Source of the DNA: Hyphomicrobium_A sp963812795
GTDB lineage: Bacteria; Pseudomonadota; Alphaproteobacteria; Rhizobiales; Hyphomicrobiaceae
Direction: 5' to 3'
Assembly (NCBI GenBank): GCA_963812795.1
Contig: CAWEWG010000013.1
Coordinates: 62,001 to 126,000 of the forward strand
DNA: 64,000 bases
A program made the translations under genes and the position numbers. Under the pieces are notes generated by a model that saw only the letters and a program-made list of their open reading frames with translations, was not told where the DNA came from and did not search any database. Positions 27,567 to 37,010 of the stretch are shown piece by piece. The stretch's first letter is position 1, and the number at the start of each line of letters is the position of its first letter.

Positions 27567-28175
27567 TTATTCCTCCTCGCGGTCCGTGCTCGGCTCGGAA
27601 GCCTCGTCGGATCCTGATGCGTTACTCTTCTTTGCGCGGCGCAAGGCCTCGCGGATCAATTCTTCGGTCAGCACGAGACGGGCTTCGCCAACGAGTTCCA
27701 TCGGAATGCCGATAATGTTCTTTCCAGCCTCTCCCAGATCGACCTCGATGCGCACTTCGCCGTCGGCGAAACCATCGAGCATGCCGCGGAAACGCTTGCG
27801 GCCGTCAATCGGCTGCTTCACTTCCAACTTTGCCTCGTACCCGGACCAGTCCTCGAAGTCCGAGGGCCGCACCAGCGGCCGGTCGATGCCGGGCGAGGAG
27901 ACTTCCAGCTGGTAGCTGCCGGCAATCGGATCGTGCACGTCGAGCAGCGGCGAAATCTCTTTCGAAATCGCCTCGCAGTCGGCGATGGTCAATGTGCCGT
28001 CGTTACGCTCAGCCATGATCTGCAACGTCTTGCCCTCGCGCCCGGAGACGGCCACGCGAACGAGACGGTAGCCACGGTCGCTGAGCGCCGGCTCGATGAG
28101 CTCGGCTACCCGCGCGGCGGCGCCGCTCTCCACGATGAACCTGTCGCCTAAGGCGCCTTCTTCGCCAGCGTGCAT
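27567..28175 (-). CDS. rimP: ribosome maturation factor RimP
   Basis: A 202-residue RimP needed for 30S maturation. It shows LIEPALSDRGYRLVRVAVSG, ADCEAISKEISPLLDVHDP, YQLEVSSPGIDRPLVRPSDF (the family hallmark) and the SH3-like C-terminal domain, then an acidic and serine-rich tail. It is the first gene of the rimP-nusA-ylxR-infB-rbfA-ycxB-truB-rpsO-pnp operon and starts 48 bases downstream of a strong terminator. Confidence 0.95.
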   Translation of the reverse strand: MHAGEEGALGDRFIVESGAAARVAELIEPALSDRGYRLVRVAVSGREGKTLQIMAERNDGTLTIADCEAISKEISPLLDVHDPIAGSYQLEVSSPGIDRPLVRPSDFEDWSGYEAKLEVKQPIDGRKRFRGMLDGFADGEVRIEVDLGEAGKNIIGIPMELVGEARLVLTEELIREALRRAKKSNASGSDEASEPSTDREEE

Positions 28176-28223
28176 ATTCGAGAGGTTTCCGGCCAGCTTT
28201 TGCCCGATCGCCTACGCCAATAC

Positions 28224-28253
28224 AAAAAGAGCGGACCCAGACGGGGCCCACTC
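28224..28253 (-). terminator. rho-independent terminator closing the metK-trmB unit
   Basis: Read on the minus strand, GAGTGGGCCC (28253-28244), a 5-base loop and GGGTCCGCTC (28238-28229) form a fully paired 10-bp stem with two G-U pairs, followed by TTTTTGT. It lies after trmB and before rimP, so the translation-factor operon must have its own promoter within this 133-base gap. Confidence 0.88.
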
Positions 28254-28308
28254 CTGAAAGTTGAGATGATCATGAGCAGGCAGATATTACGGGATCGTGA
28301 CCGTGGAT

Positions 28309-29070
28309 TCAAGGGGCTCCGGCGAGGGGGACCCCATCCGTCCGGATAAAGCGTAAAAAATAGCAGCGGCGCCCCTCCCGGATCGCCTTCGCCTCGTAGC
28401 GCGTTTGCGGCCAGTCGGTCGGCCGCAGGCGCCAGTCCCGCGGGCCTTGTACCTGCCAAGCGAAGTCCGCGCGCCCGCGCGCCGCAAGCAGCATGGTGCG
28501 CAGATAATCGGCGATATCCGTGCCGATGCGCAGCTCCCCGCCGGGCCGCATGGCGCGGGCCAGGTGGTCGAAAAGGCCCCCGTTGACCAGCCGCCGCTTG
28601 ACATGGCGCTTCTTCGGCCAGGGATCGGGAAAGAGGATAAACACTCGATCGAGCGATGCGTCCGGCAGGTGCCGCAGCAGCTCACGGGCATCCTCGGTGC
28701 TGAGACGAATGTTGGCCAGGCCGCCTTCCTCGATAGCCGACAGAGCCTTAACGACCCCGTCCTCGAATACCTCGCAGCCAATGAGACCGACATCGGGATT
28801 GGCATCCGCCTGCCAGATGAGGTGCTCGCCGCCGCCAAAGCCGATCTCCAGCCATGTACGGGAGGTGGGCACGGCGAACAGCTCGGCAATCGATGCTGGG
28901 AGCGGCTCACTCAAGGTAAGCGCCACGCGCGGCAGCACGGCCTCGAGCAGCTGTTGCTGGCGCGCACTCAGCTTGCGCCCGCGACGGCGGCCGAACGAGC
29001 GCAGCTCCTGCCGATGCTCGCTGTCCGTCGCTACAGCGCCGAGCTCAGCCGGCGGCCTTCTTGATGGCAT
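28309..29070 (-). CDS. trmB: tRNA (guanine-N7-)-methyltransferase
   Basis: A 253-residue TrmB that makes m7G46 in tRNA. It begins with the basic RSFGRRRGRKLSARQQ stretch; the SAM-binding strand is LEIGFGGGEHLIWQA, and the family motif VFILFPDPWPKKRHVKRRLV is complete. GTDIADYLRTML and the final TRYEAKAIREGR are also typical. The ATG at 29070 overlaps the end of metK by 26 bases, so it is translationally coupled. The upstream extension to 29121 is out-of-frame metK sequence. Confidence 0.95.
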   Translation of the reverse strand: MPSRRPPAELGAVATDSEHRQELRSFGRRRGRKLSARQQQLLEAVLPRVALTLSEPLPASIAELFAVPTSRTWLEIGFGGGEHLIWQADANPDVGLIGCEVFEDGVVKALSAIEEGGLANIRLSTEDARELLRHLPDASLDRVFILFPDPWPKKRHVKRRLVNGGLFDHLARAMRPGGELRIGTDIADYLRTMLLAARGRADFAWQVQGPRDWRLRPTDWPQTRYEAKAIREGRRCYFLRFIRTDGVPLAGAP

Positions 29071-30253
29071 CGGCAAGGTCGGTCTTCTCCCAGGAGAAAC
29101 CGCCGTCCGCCTCCGGCGCACGCCCGAAGTGGCCGTAGGCCGAGGTGCGCGCGTAGATCGGCTTGTTGAGGTCGAGATGCTTGCGGATGCCGCGCGGCGA
29201 CAGATCCATCACCTCGGCGAGCGCTTTTTCCAGCGTCGCCTCGTCGACCTTACCCGTGCCGTGCGTGTCGACATAGATCGACAGCGGCTTGGCCACGCCG
29301 ATGGCGTAGGAAAGCTGGATGGTGCAGCGGTCGGCGAGACCGGCCGCGACGACGTTTTTAGCAAGATAGCGCGCCGCATAGGCAGCCGAGCGATCGACCT
29401 TGGTCGAATCCTTGCCGGAGAAAGCGCCGCCGCCGTGCGGAGCCGCGCCGCCATAGGTGTCGACGATGATCTTGCGGCCGGTGAGCCCCGTATCGCCATC
29501 CGGTCCGCCGATGAAGAACTTGCCCGTCGGGTTGACGTGCCAGACCGTGTCCTTGGTGATCCAGCCATCGGGCAGCGTCTTGCGGACATACGGCTCGATG
29601 ATGTCGCGGATCTTCTTGGAGGACAGATCCTCCTCGATGTGCTGGTGCGAGACGACGATTTGCGTCACGCCGACGGCCTTGCCGTCCTCGTAGCGGACGG
29701 TCACCTGGCTCTTGGAGTCGGGGCCGAGCAGGGCCGCGCCGCCGTCCTTCTTGTGACGGGCGATGGCAAGATCGTGCAGGATGTTGTGCGCATAGTAGAT
29801 CGGCGCCGGCATCAGCTCGGGCGTCTCGGTGCAGGCATAGCCGAACATGATGCCCTGGTCGCCGGCGCCTTCTTCCTTGTTGTCACCCGGCTGCAGCGCA
29901 TCGACGCCCGCGGCGATATCGGCCGACTGCGGATGCAGCAGGACCTCGATGTCCGCCTTATCCCAGTGGAAGCCGTCCTGCTCGTAGCCGATGTCGCGGA
30001 TGGCCATGCGCGCCACGTGCGCGATCCAGTCTTTGGTCACGGTCTCGGGGCCGCGCGTCTCACCGGCGATGATCACTTTGTTGGTCGTCGCCAGGGTCTC
30101 GCAGGCCGCGCGGATTGCCCACGGGTCGATGCCCGCCTTGGGGCCCTCGCGGAAAAACAGGTCGACGATCTCATCGGAGATGCGATCGCACACTTTGTCG
30201 GGGTGGCCCTCGGAAACGGACTCGCTCGTGAAGAGGTAGGATTTGCGTGCCAC
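29045..30253 (-). CDS. metK: S-adenosylmethionine synthetase
   Basis: A 402-residue SAM synthetase (methionine + ATP). It carries FTSESVSEGHPDKVCDRISD at the N-terminus, the methionine loop region ETRGPETV, GAGDQGIMFGYACTET, the P-loop-like GGGAFSGKDSTKVDRSAAY, and NPTGKFFIGGPDGDTGLTGR. The start codon is GTG with a G-rich upstream. The 159-base leader to the HTH gene is GC-rich. I looked for a SAM-II-type riboswitch there and could not support one by eye. Confidence 0.97.
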   Translation of the reverse strand: MARKSYLFTSESVSEGHPDKVCDRISDEIVDLFFREGPKAGIDPWAIRAACETLATTNKVIIAGETRGPETVTKDWIAHVARMAIRDIGYEQDGFHWDKADIEVLLHPQSADIAAGVDALQPGDNKEEGAGDQGIMFGYACTETPELMPAPIYYAHNILHDLAIARHKKDGGAALLGPDSKSQVTVRYEDGKAVGVTQIVVSHQHIEEDLSSKKIRDIIEPYVRKTLPDGWITKDTVWHVNPTGKFFIGGPDGDTGLTGRKIIVDTYGGAAPHGGGAFSGKDSTKVDRSAAYAARYLAKNVVAAGLADRCTIQLSYAIGVAKPLSIYVDTHGTGKVDEATLEKALAEVMDLSPRGIRKHLDLNKPIYARTSAYGHFGRAPEADGGFSWEKTDLADAIKKAAG

Positions 30254-30412
30254 TCGGGCCCCCGTGCGCTTTCGGCATGTCTCGAAAAACGCCGGGTTGT
30301 CTCAAGCTTTGCCCGTGGGGTCAAGGACGGCCCAATGGCGCCCCAGCGACAGGCGCCCCGGCGAGGCCTGCGGCGCCTGGCACGCCGCCAGCGATTGTGA
30401 CAGCGGGCGGCC

Positions 30413-30865
30413 TTACTCCCTGGCCGCTGCTTCGCCAGCGAAGGCGCGGACGAGGTCGACGATCGAGCGACGGACCTTGGGGTCGGTAATGCGCGCAAAG
30501 GCTTTGTTAAGCTCAAGGCCTTCGCGGCTGCCGAGAAACTCGACGGCATAGCTTTCCGCTGGGCGCTCAGCGAAACCGGCGTTGGAACCGGCCACGGCCA
30601 GCTCCTCGTAAAAAAACTGCACTGGGACGCCGAGGACTTGCGACAAATCAAAAAGCCGGCTGGCGCCGATCCTGTTGATGCCCTTTTCGTACTTCTGAAC
30701 TTGCTGGAAGGTGAGGCCGAGGTGCTCGCCGAGTTTCTCTTGGCTCATCCCGAGTAGCATCCGCCGCAGACGCACCCGACTTCCGACGTGTACATCGACG
30801 GGGTTTGCACGCCGCGAGCCACGCTCTTCTACTTCCGCGCTTTCCAGCGCATTTTCTCTTGCCAT
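30413..30865 (-). CDS. XRE-family helix-turn-helix regulator
   Basis: A 150-residue regulator. The Cro/C1-type DNA-binding domain is at about residues 25-85 (VGSRVRLRRMLLGMSQEKLG, TFQQVQKYEKGINRIGASRL), with LSQVLGVPVQFFYEEL typical of this conserved alphaproteobacterial group. The C-terminal helix has DPKVRRSIVDLVRAFAGE. It sits between lnt and metK, its usual place in Rhizobiales, and may regulate metK. Target unknown. Confidence 0.9.
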   Translation of the reverse strand: MARENALESAEVEERGSRRANPVDVHVGSRVRLRRMLLGMSQEKLGEHLGLTFQQVQKYEKGINRIGASRLFDLSQVLGVPVQFFYEELAVAGSNAGFAERPAESYAVEFLGSREGLELNKAFARITDPKVRRSIVDLVRAFAGEAAARE

Positions 30866-31026
30866 TACTGCTTACCTTATGCCCCGCAACAATGTTGATT
30901 TTGCACGTATTGATTGCGGGTTCTTACCCCCATCCAACCTGGAGCCGTGCGAGTTTTGCTCGCTTAGCGGCTCCCCACGCTGCTTTATGACTGCTGCGTC
31001 CCGTTGAAACAACATCCAAATTGTCT

Positions 31027-32715
31027 CTAATCCCGGTCGCGGCGCCGGAGCACTACTGCGGTCGCCAGGAAGAAGAGTGCAAGGACTACGAAAGTACTAT
31101 CACCGGCTGTAGCGTAAACGGTCGCAGCAATAGAGCCTGGAATTTGGCTGTCGATAACGCCGCGCGCGTTAAGGTTGAGCATTGCGACAACTCGACCTTG
31201 GCCGTCGACAATTGCCGACACCCCGTTGTTTGCCGAGCGGATGATCGGCAGCCCTTCTTCGACGGCTCGCACGCGTGTCTGGTGAAAGTGCTGCCAGGGG
31301 CCGGTGGTGTCGCCGAACCAGCCGTCGTTGGTGACATTGATCAGCAGGCCCGGACGCTGTTCACCCTGCACAATTGCGGTGGGGAAAACGGCCTCGTAGC
31401 AGATCAGCGCTCCCACCGGCGGCAAACCCCGGACGGATAAGAGCGGCCGCGGCACCGGGCCGGAAGCAAAACCCCCGCGCCACCTCGCCAGCTGCTCCAG
31501 GCCCACGCTCTCCAGCAGCGCCTGCAGCGGCAGGTACTCGCCGAACGGGACGAGGTGGATCTTGTCGTAGGTTTGCTCAAGGTTACCCGTATCGCCGAAG
31601 ACCAAGAGGCTGTTGTAGGCGCCCTGGGCCGGCCCGGATGCCGGCTTCTTCAGGCGCAGGGCGCCCGAAAGGAGCTGCGTCCCCTCTGGCAAGAGATCGC
31701 CGATGGCGGCCTGTGCCTCGGGATGCTCGAGCGGCAGGAAAGGCATCGCCGCCTCCGGCCAAACGAGGTGCGTGATCCCAGCCAGGTCGTCCTGGCGCCC
31801 CGCCGCATCCCGGCGCGACAGCGCCAGTTGGTCCTCGAAGATCTGCCGCTGCTTGTCGGGACGCCACTTGTCGCGCTGCGGGACGCTGGCTTGCACGATG
31901 CGGACCCGCACGTTTTCGAGCATTGGCGCAGGATCCGTCGATAGTCTCCACGCCCCCAGGCCGTACAGCATCAGCAGCGGAACGACGGCCAGAGCGATTG
32001 CGCGCACGATGGTGCGCTCGCGCGCGCCGCCGGTGCTTGCATCGGCGATCAGGACCAGCGGCCCCGCGAAGATGGCGACGCACAGAAGTGTCAACCCGTA
32101 GATGCCCAGCACAGATGCCGATTGCATCAGCGGCAGCGGCCACGTGAGCGCATAGCCGAGAACGTTCCAAGGGAACCCGGTTAGCACGTGACCGCGCAGC
32201 CATTCCGTCGATGCGAGCGCCAGCGCCAATACGAGGACGCGGGCGATGCCTGGCGACCAGGCAAGGCGCGCCGCTGCCGCTGCCAGCGCGGTGAACAACG
32301 CTAGACCGGCCGGGAGCGCCAACACCGCGAACGGCAGCAGCCAGGCGAACACTTCGGCTTCGACAAGAAACGCCTCGCCGATCCAAAACAAGCCAAGCAG
32401 GAAGTAGCCGAAGCCGAACCACCAACCGGCACTGGCGGCGCGCATGATCTCTCGGCGCTTCGAGGGCCCCGCGGCGGCGGCGCCGTCGATCAGCCAAACG
32501 AGAACGGGAAGCGTGAGGAAGAGTACCGGAGAGAGGAAAAACGGCGCCATCGCTGCAGCGGAGACGGCCCCTGCCGAGAACGCCGCAAGCGCGCGCCGCC
32601 AACCCGAAAGGCTGCCTATTGTCATGGAAAACTGCGCGATGGCGGCGGCGCAACGGATGGCGAGCGAGCCCGCAACCGAGCGCTGCCGGTCAAGAGATGG
32701 CGAGTCGAGCTTCAC
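31027..32715 (-). CDS. lnt: apolipoprotein N-acyltransferase
   Basis: A 562-residue inner-membrane enzyme that adds the third acyl chain to lipoproteins. Six or more hydrophobic helices fill the first ~240 residues (PVLFLTLPVLVWLI, GFGYFLLGLFWIGEAFL). The periplasmic nitrilase domain follows with the triad Glu (HLVWPEAAMPF), Lys (YDKIHLVPFGEYLPL) and Cys (GALICYEAVFPTA), then NVTNDGWFGDTTGPWQH and a last helix. The N-terminus runs ~30 residues beyond the first helix. It overlaps the end of corC by 4 bases. Confidence 0.96.
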   Translation of the reverse strand: MKLDSPSLDRQRSVAGSLAIRCAAAIAQFSMTIGSLSGWRRALAAFSAGAVSAAAMAPFFLSPVLFLTLPVLVWLIDGAAAAGPSKRREIMRAASAGWWFGFGYFLLGLFWIGEAFLVEAEVFAWLLPFAVLALPAGLALFTALAAAAARLAWSPGIARVLVLALALASTEWLRGHVLTGFPWNVLGYALTWPLPLMQSASVLGIYGLTLLCVAIFAGPLVLIADASTGGARERTIVRAIALAVVPLLMLYGLGAWRLSTDPAPMLENVRVRIVQASVPQRDKWRPDKQRQIFEDQLALSRRDAAGRQDDLAGITHLVWPEAAMPFLPLEHPEAQAAIGDLLPEGTQLLSGALRLKKPASGPAQGAYNSLLVFGDTGNLEQTYDKIHLVPFGEYLPLQALLESVGLEQLARWRGGFASGPVPRPLLSVRGLPPVGALICYEAVFPTAIVQGEQRPGLLINVTNDGWFGDTTGPWQHFHQTRVRAVEEGLPIIRSANNGVSAIVDGQGRVVAMLNLNARGVIDSQIPGSIAATVYATAGDSTFVVLALFFLATAVVLRRRDRD

Positions 32716-33782
32716 GCTCTTTCGGCGTCAGGCGCAGGCGTGGCGACGACGCGCGGCTGGTGGATTTTCACCTTCTTGAGGCGGCGGGCGTCGGCGTCGA
32801 GAACCTCGAGCTCCAGTCCGCTGGGATGGCGCACGACCTCGCCGCGCGCCGGGACGCGGCCAAGCAGCGAGAACATCAACCCGCCCAAGGTGTCGATATC
32901 CTCTTCCTCCTCAGGCTTCAGAAGCTTGATGCCGAGGTGCTCCTCGAGCTGCTTGATGGGGGTGCGCGCAGAGGCGACGAGACCGTTCTTGGGCTCAGTG
33001 AAGATGTACGCCGCCTCGGCGATATCGTGCTCGTCCTCGATATCGCCGACAATCTGCTCGACGAGATCTTCGATCGTGACGAGACCATCGGTGCCACCGT
33101 ACTCATCGACGACCAGCGCCATGTGGATACGCGTCGACTGCATGCGGATGAGAAGATTGGTCGCCGGCATCGACGGAGGAACGTAGAGAACCGGACGCCT
33201 AATTTTCGCCGACGCTATGGGACGGGAAAGATCGACGATGCCCAATTCGAGCTTCTGGGTCGACGGCGGGACGGCGGGCGCGGTGTCGGGGGTATCCGCC
33301 GGGGGGGCCACGGAGATACGCGTATTGACCGCATCCGCGGCCGCTTCCTGCGTGAGCCAGCGAAAAAGATCCTTCACATGGATCATGCCGCGCGGATCAT
33401 CCAAGGTCTCACTGAACAGCGGGATGCGCGAAACGCCGGCCTCGCCGAATGTGCGCAGCAGCTCCGCCAGGCTGTCGCTCTCCTCGAGGGCGATAATGTC
33501 AGCCCGAGGCACCATGATGTCGTCGACCCGCGAGCCGCCGAAGCGCAGCAGCCGGCGCAGCATCTCCCGCTCTTCGTTCGAAAATGCGGCGACCGCGTCT
33601 GCATCGGCCTCGCCTTTGAGGTCAGCCTCGAGCATCTCGCGCAGGCTGGGAGAGCGCAGGCCGATGCGGCTGAGGAGGGCATTGAGCAGGCCCTGCGTGC
33701 CGCTGGCAAACTGCTCGCCGCCGCTCGCCGGGCTAGGGCTCGAAGTTTCTGCCGGTTCCTTGGGTAGGTGTGCGTTGCTCAT
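32712..33782 (-). CDS. corC: CBS-domain hemolysin/CorC-type protein
   Basis: A 356-residue soluble protein with a CBS pair (VDDIMVPRADIIALEESDSL and RRPVLYVPPSMPATNLLIRM, then VDEYGGTDGLVTIEDLVEQI) and a C-terminal CorC/HlyC domain (EEEEDIDTLGGLMFSLLGRV, RHPSGLELEVLDADARRLKK). Members are linked to Mg/Co efflux and membrane integrity. A Ser/Pro-rich N-terminus and an inserted Pro/Ala-rich loop between the CBS motifs are visible. The ATG at 33782 overlaps the ybeY stop as ATGA. Confidence 0.9.
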   Translation of the reverse strand: MSNAHLPKEPAETSSPSPASGGEQFASGTQGLLNALLSRIGLRSPSLREMLEADLKGEADADAVAAFSNEEREMLRRLLRFGGSRVDDIMVPRADIIALEESDSLAELLRTFGEAGVSRIPLFSETLDDPRGMIHVKDLFRWLTQEAAADAVNTRISVAPPADTPDTAPAVPPSTQKLELGIVDLSRPIASAKIRRPVLYVPPSMPATNLLIRMQSTRIHMALVVDEYGGTDGLVTIEDLVEQIVGDIEDEHDIAEAAYIFTEPKNGLVASARTPIKQLEEHLGIKLLKPEEEEDIDTLGGLMFSLLGRVPARGEVVRHPSGLELEVLDADARRLKKVKIHQPRVVATPAPDAERA

Positions 33783-34375
33783 GGTTTTGAGTGCTGACCA
33801 GTCTGCTCGTGAATGTGCGTCTGCTCGCCTGCCGCTGCGTAGGGATCGGCGATGCCGAGGCGTCCGAGAATGCCTACTTCGAGGCCTTCCATGACCTGCG
33901 CTTCCTCGTCCGTCGTGTGATCGTAGCCTAAAAGATGCAGCAGTCCGTGCACGACCAAATGTTGCATATGGTGCTCGACGGGCAGCCCAAGCTCGGCGGC
34001 CTCCCGCTGCAGCGTCTCCAGCGAGAGGACAACGTCGCCGAGGAATCGCGGATCGTCGTCGTCGATGGGAATGCCGGGCCCAGCGGGAAACGACAGCACA
34101 TTGGTCGGCGTCGGCTTGCCCCGATAGCTGCCGTTGAGCTCGGCGACTTGGGTATCGCACGACAGCGCGACGCAGACCTCACTACGTGCGAGCTGCAGCG
34201 ATGCAGCGACCTCGCGCGCGGCGAGGCGCACGCGATTCTCGGCGTCGGCGACCGTTGACCAGTCGCCGCCGTCGTGCACGACATCGATGTCGAGACTTAG
34301 CGGAGGTTCGTCGGAACCGGCTGCGGCTTCGCCGCCGTCGGCAATAGCGTTCGTCCCTGGCGCAGTGTGTGGCAT
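33779..34375 (-). CDS. ybeY: endoribonuclease YbeY, 16S rRNA maturation
   Basis: A 198-residue metal-dependent RNase for 16S 3'-end maturation and ribosome quality control. The zinc site is HGLLHLLGYDH (H-x3-H-x5-H pattern), preceded by YRGKPTPTNVLSFP and LGDVVLSLETL. An acidic, Ala-rich N-terminal ~30 residues precede the fold. The start at 34375 lies 10 bases past the phoH stop; the longer upstream frame is antisense-like low-quality sequence. Confidence 0.94.
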   Translation of the reverse strand: MPHTAPGTNAIADGGEAAAGSDEPPLSLDIDVVHDGGDWSTVADAENRVRLAAREVAASLQLARSEVCVALSCDTQVAELNGSYRGKPTPTNVLSFPAGPGIPIDDDDPRFLGDVVLSLETLQREAAELGLPVEHHMQHLVVHGLLHLLGYDHTTDEEAQVMEGLEVGILGRLGIADPYAAAGEQTHIHEQTGQHSKP

Positions 34376-34385
34376 TGCACGTGGG

Positions 34386-35417
34386 CTACTTCTGATTGTC
34401 GTACGCTGCAACGATGCGCGCGACGAGATCGCGGCGCACGACATCTGCGCCGGTGAAACGTATCGCTTCGATGCCGGGGACGCCGGCCAATAGCGAGATC
34501 GCCTCCTCGAGGCCCGATCGCATGCCGTTCGGCAAGTCGATCTGGCTGGGATCACCCGTCACCGTCATCTTCGACCCTTCGCCGAGGCGGGTGAGGAACA
34601 TCTTCATTTGCATGCTGGTGGTGTTCTGTGCCTCGTCGAGGATGACGTAGGCATTTGCCAGCGTGCGCCCGCGCATAAAAGCGAGCGGTGCGATTTCTAT
34701 GACCCCCGTTTCGAGGTCGCGCTCGACCTTCTCCGGCGGCAGAACGTCGTAGAGAGCATCATAGAGGGGGCGCAAATAGGGATCGACCTTCTCGCGCATG
34801 TCTCCCGGCAGAAAGCCGAGCCGCTCGCCGGCCTCGACGGCGGGACGCGATAGGATGATGCGCTCGACCATACCCTTTTCGAGGCAATGGGCGGCATAGG
34901 CGACGGCAATGTACGTCTTGCCGGTGCCGGCGGGGCCGACGCCGAACACGAGGTCCGACTTCTCCAGCGCCCGCATGTAGCCGCTCTGCATCGGCGTGCG
35001 CGCCTTGACGACGCGGCGGCGCGTGGCGATCTGCGCCTGACCATCGCCCGGGACGCTTTCCTCGCGGGCGTGGCGGATGAGGCCGTCGAAGTCGCCGGGG
35101 CCGATCGGCTCGCCGGTGGAAGCCCGCTTATAAAGCTGCTCCAGCACGCTGCGCGCGATGTCCAATGCGTTCTCTGGGCCGTTCAACGTAATGACGTTGC
35201 CGTGCGCGTGCGCCTCGATGCCGAGACGGTCCTCGATGAGCGCCAGATTGCTGTCGTACTCACCGAGAAGTTGCGGCAGATGGCGGTTGTCCTCAAAGGG
35301 GATGACAACACGCTTGTTCGAGACCTGAGCTTTGGGAGCTCTGCCCGCCCCGGCGACGGGGCTTCCGCGAAATGCTGCCAATCGGCGCTCCAGACGTCGT
35401 TCGCTGCGAATTGTCAC
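34386..35417 (-). CDS. phoH: PhoH-like ATPase
   Basis: A 343-residue PhoH-family P-loop ATPase. It shows Walker A FGVGPAGTGKTYIAVAYA, SRPAVEAGERLGFLPGDM, Walker B ANAYVILDEAQNTTSMQMK and GDPSQIDLPNG. An N-terminal KH-like region lies at about residues 45-95 (EDRLGIEAHAHGNVITLNG). Together with YbeY it is thought to act in RNA metabolism; the two genes are adjacent here as in most bacteria. Confidence 0.95.
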   Translation of the reverse strand: MTIRSERRLERRLAAFRGSPVAGAGRAPKAQVSNKRVVIPFEDNRHLPQLLGEYDSNLALIEDRLGIEAHAHGNVITLNGPENALDIARSVLEQLYKRASTGEPIGPGDFDGLIRHAREESVPGDGQAQIATRRRVVKARTPMQSGYMRALEKSDLVFGVGPAGTGKTYIAVAYAAHCLEKGMVERIILSRPAVEAGERLGFLPGDMREKVDPYLRPLYDALYDVLPPEKVERDLETGVIEIAPLAFMRGRTLANAYVILDEAQNTTSMQMKMFLTRLGEGSKMTVTGDPSQIDLPNGMRSGLEEAISLLAGVPGIEAIRFTGADVVRRDLVARIVAAYDNQK

Positions 35418-35498
35418 TCTAGTTGCTTAACCTATCATAACGCGCGTCCGGCTCGTACGTGCGGGGCCCGGCAGCACGCAAATAGCGTTACCTGTCGG

Positions 35499-36923
35499 TC
35501 ATCCCCGCCGTATGACACCGGCTAGACTATTGGGGCCAAAGGCGGAAATTTCAACAGGTACGATCCGACCTAGCATTTCGGGCGGCGCCTCGGCGTGCAC
35601 CGACTGCAGGTAGGGCGAGCGGCCGATAAGCTGTCCCGGGCGCCGTCCGACCTTCTCGAAAAGGACCGGCAGCGTTCGCCCGACGCAGCGCTCGGCAAAT
35701 GCTCTCTGCTGGCGCTCGATTTGCCGCTGCAGACGAGCAAGCCGGTCCGCTTTCACCTCTTCGGGAACCTGATCGCCCAGTTTCTCGGCCGGTGTACCGG
35801 GCCGCGGGCTGTACTTGAACGAATAGGCGGCGGCGAAACCGACCTCGGCGAACACCGCCAGAGTCGCCTCGAATTCCGCTTCCGTCTCGCCGGGAAAGCC
35901 GACGATGACGTCGGTCGATAAGGCGAGCTCTGGCTGCGCGGCGCGAACGCGCGCAACAAGGTCCAGATATTCGCGCGCCGTGTGTTTGCGGTTCATGGCA
36001 GCGAGTATGCGATCGGCGCCTGACTGAAACGGCAGATGCAGATACGGCATCAATTTCGTTTCGTCGGCATGGGCGGCGATGAGATCGTCGCTCATGTCGC
36101 GCGGATGGCTGGTGGTATAGCGCAACCGCTCCAATCCATCGATGCGCGCCAGATGGTGCACGAGATCGGCAAGCGAGTACGTGCGGCCGTCGGGTCCGGC
36201 GCCGTGATAGCCGTTGACGTTCTGGCCCAGCAGCGTCACCTCGCGCACGCCGCTTGCAACGAGCGCGCGGGCCTCGCGCTCGATGTCGGCGACGCCGCGC
36301 GAATACTCATTGCCGCGCGTATATGGCACGACGCAGAACGTGCAGAACTTGTCGCAACCTTCCTGCACGGTGAGGAATGCCGTGACTGCGCGGCGTGGCA
36401 ATCGCGGCGGCAGGTGGTCGAACTTCTCCTCCTCGGGGAACGTGGTCTCCACCAGCGAGCGGTTCTCGGCACGCGTCCGGGTCACGAGCTCGGGCAGGCG
36501 GTGATAGCTCTGCGGGCCGATGACGAGGTCGACGGCCGGCATGCGACGCACGATCTCGGCGCCTTCGGCCTGGGCCACGCAGCCGACGACCGCGATCACC
36601 GTGTCGTTGCCGGCGGCGGCGCGCTCGTCCTTCAGGACGCGAATGCGCCCGAGATCGGAGTAGACCTTTTCGGCCGCCTTCTCGCGGATGTGGCAGGTGT
36701 TGAGAATGACGAGATCGGCTTTCTCGATGGCATCCGTTTCGCAATAGCCTTGCGCCGACAGCGCCTCGGTCATGCGCTCGGAATCATAGACGTTCATCTG
36801 ACAGCCGAACGTGCGCACGAACACCTTGCGCCCGCCACCCGGCGCGTGGGGTGGCGCAGCGAACGCGGGCGCCGCTTCGCTGCCGTCAACGTCCGTCACT
36901 TCGGTCGTCAGCCGATCGTCCAT
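35499..36923 (-). CDS. miaB: tRNA-2-methylthio-N6-dimethylallyladenosine synthase
   Basis: A 474-residue radical-SAM methylthiotransferase modifying A37 of tRNA. The order is an MTTase N-terminal domain with three cluster Cys (VRTFGCQMNVYDS, VILNTCHIREKA, VVGCVAQAEG), the radical-SAM motif QEGCDKFCTFCVVPYTRG (CxxxCxxC), STDVIVGFPGETEAEF, and a TRAM domain at the C-terminus. ATG 36923 is preferred over the TTG one codon upstream. Confidence 0.97.
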   Translation of the reverse strand: MDDRLTTEVTDVDGSEAAPAFAAPPHAPGGGRKVFVRTFGCQMNVYDSERMTEALSAQGYCETDAIEKADLVILNTCHIREKAAEKVYSDLGRIRVLKDERAAAGNDTVIAVVGCVAQAEGAEIVRRMPAVDLVIGPQSYHRLPELVTRTRAENRSLVETTFPEEEKFDHLPPRLPRRAVTAFLTVQEGCDKFCTFCVVPYTRGNEYSRGVADIEREARALVASGVREVTLLGQNVNGYHGAGPDGRTYSLADLVHHLARIDGLERLRYTTSHPRDMSDDLIAAHADETKLMPYLHLPFQSGADRILAAMNRKHTAREYLDLVARVRAAQPELALSTDVIVGFPGETEAEFEATLAVFAEVGFAAAYSFKYSPRPGTPAEKLGDQVPEEVKADRLARLQRQIERQQRAFAERCVGRTLPVLFEKVGRRPGQLIGRSPYLQSVHAEAPPEMLGRIVPVEISAFGPNSLAGVIRRG

Positions 36924-37010
36924 CAACTCGCGTGCCTAAGCCCATTTGCCGGGGCGCCACGACAGCCTTATCGGGCAGGCTTTGTCCAGCCCTTAAGAGG
37001 GGCAGCCAGA

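Noticed and set aside
28520..30400. A 626-codon plus-strand frame opposite trmB and metK.
   Set aside because: Both minus-strand genes are intact and recognisable; the plus frame has no motif.
30254..30412. A SAM-sensing riboswitch before metK.
   Set aside because: The 159-base leader is GC-rich and shows no pattern I can match to SAM-II or SAM-V by eye; a covariance-model search would decide.
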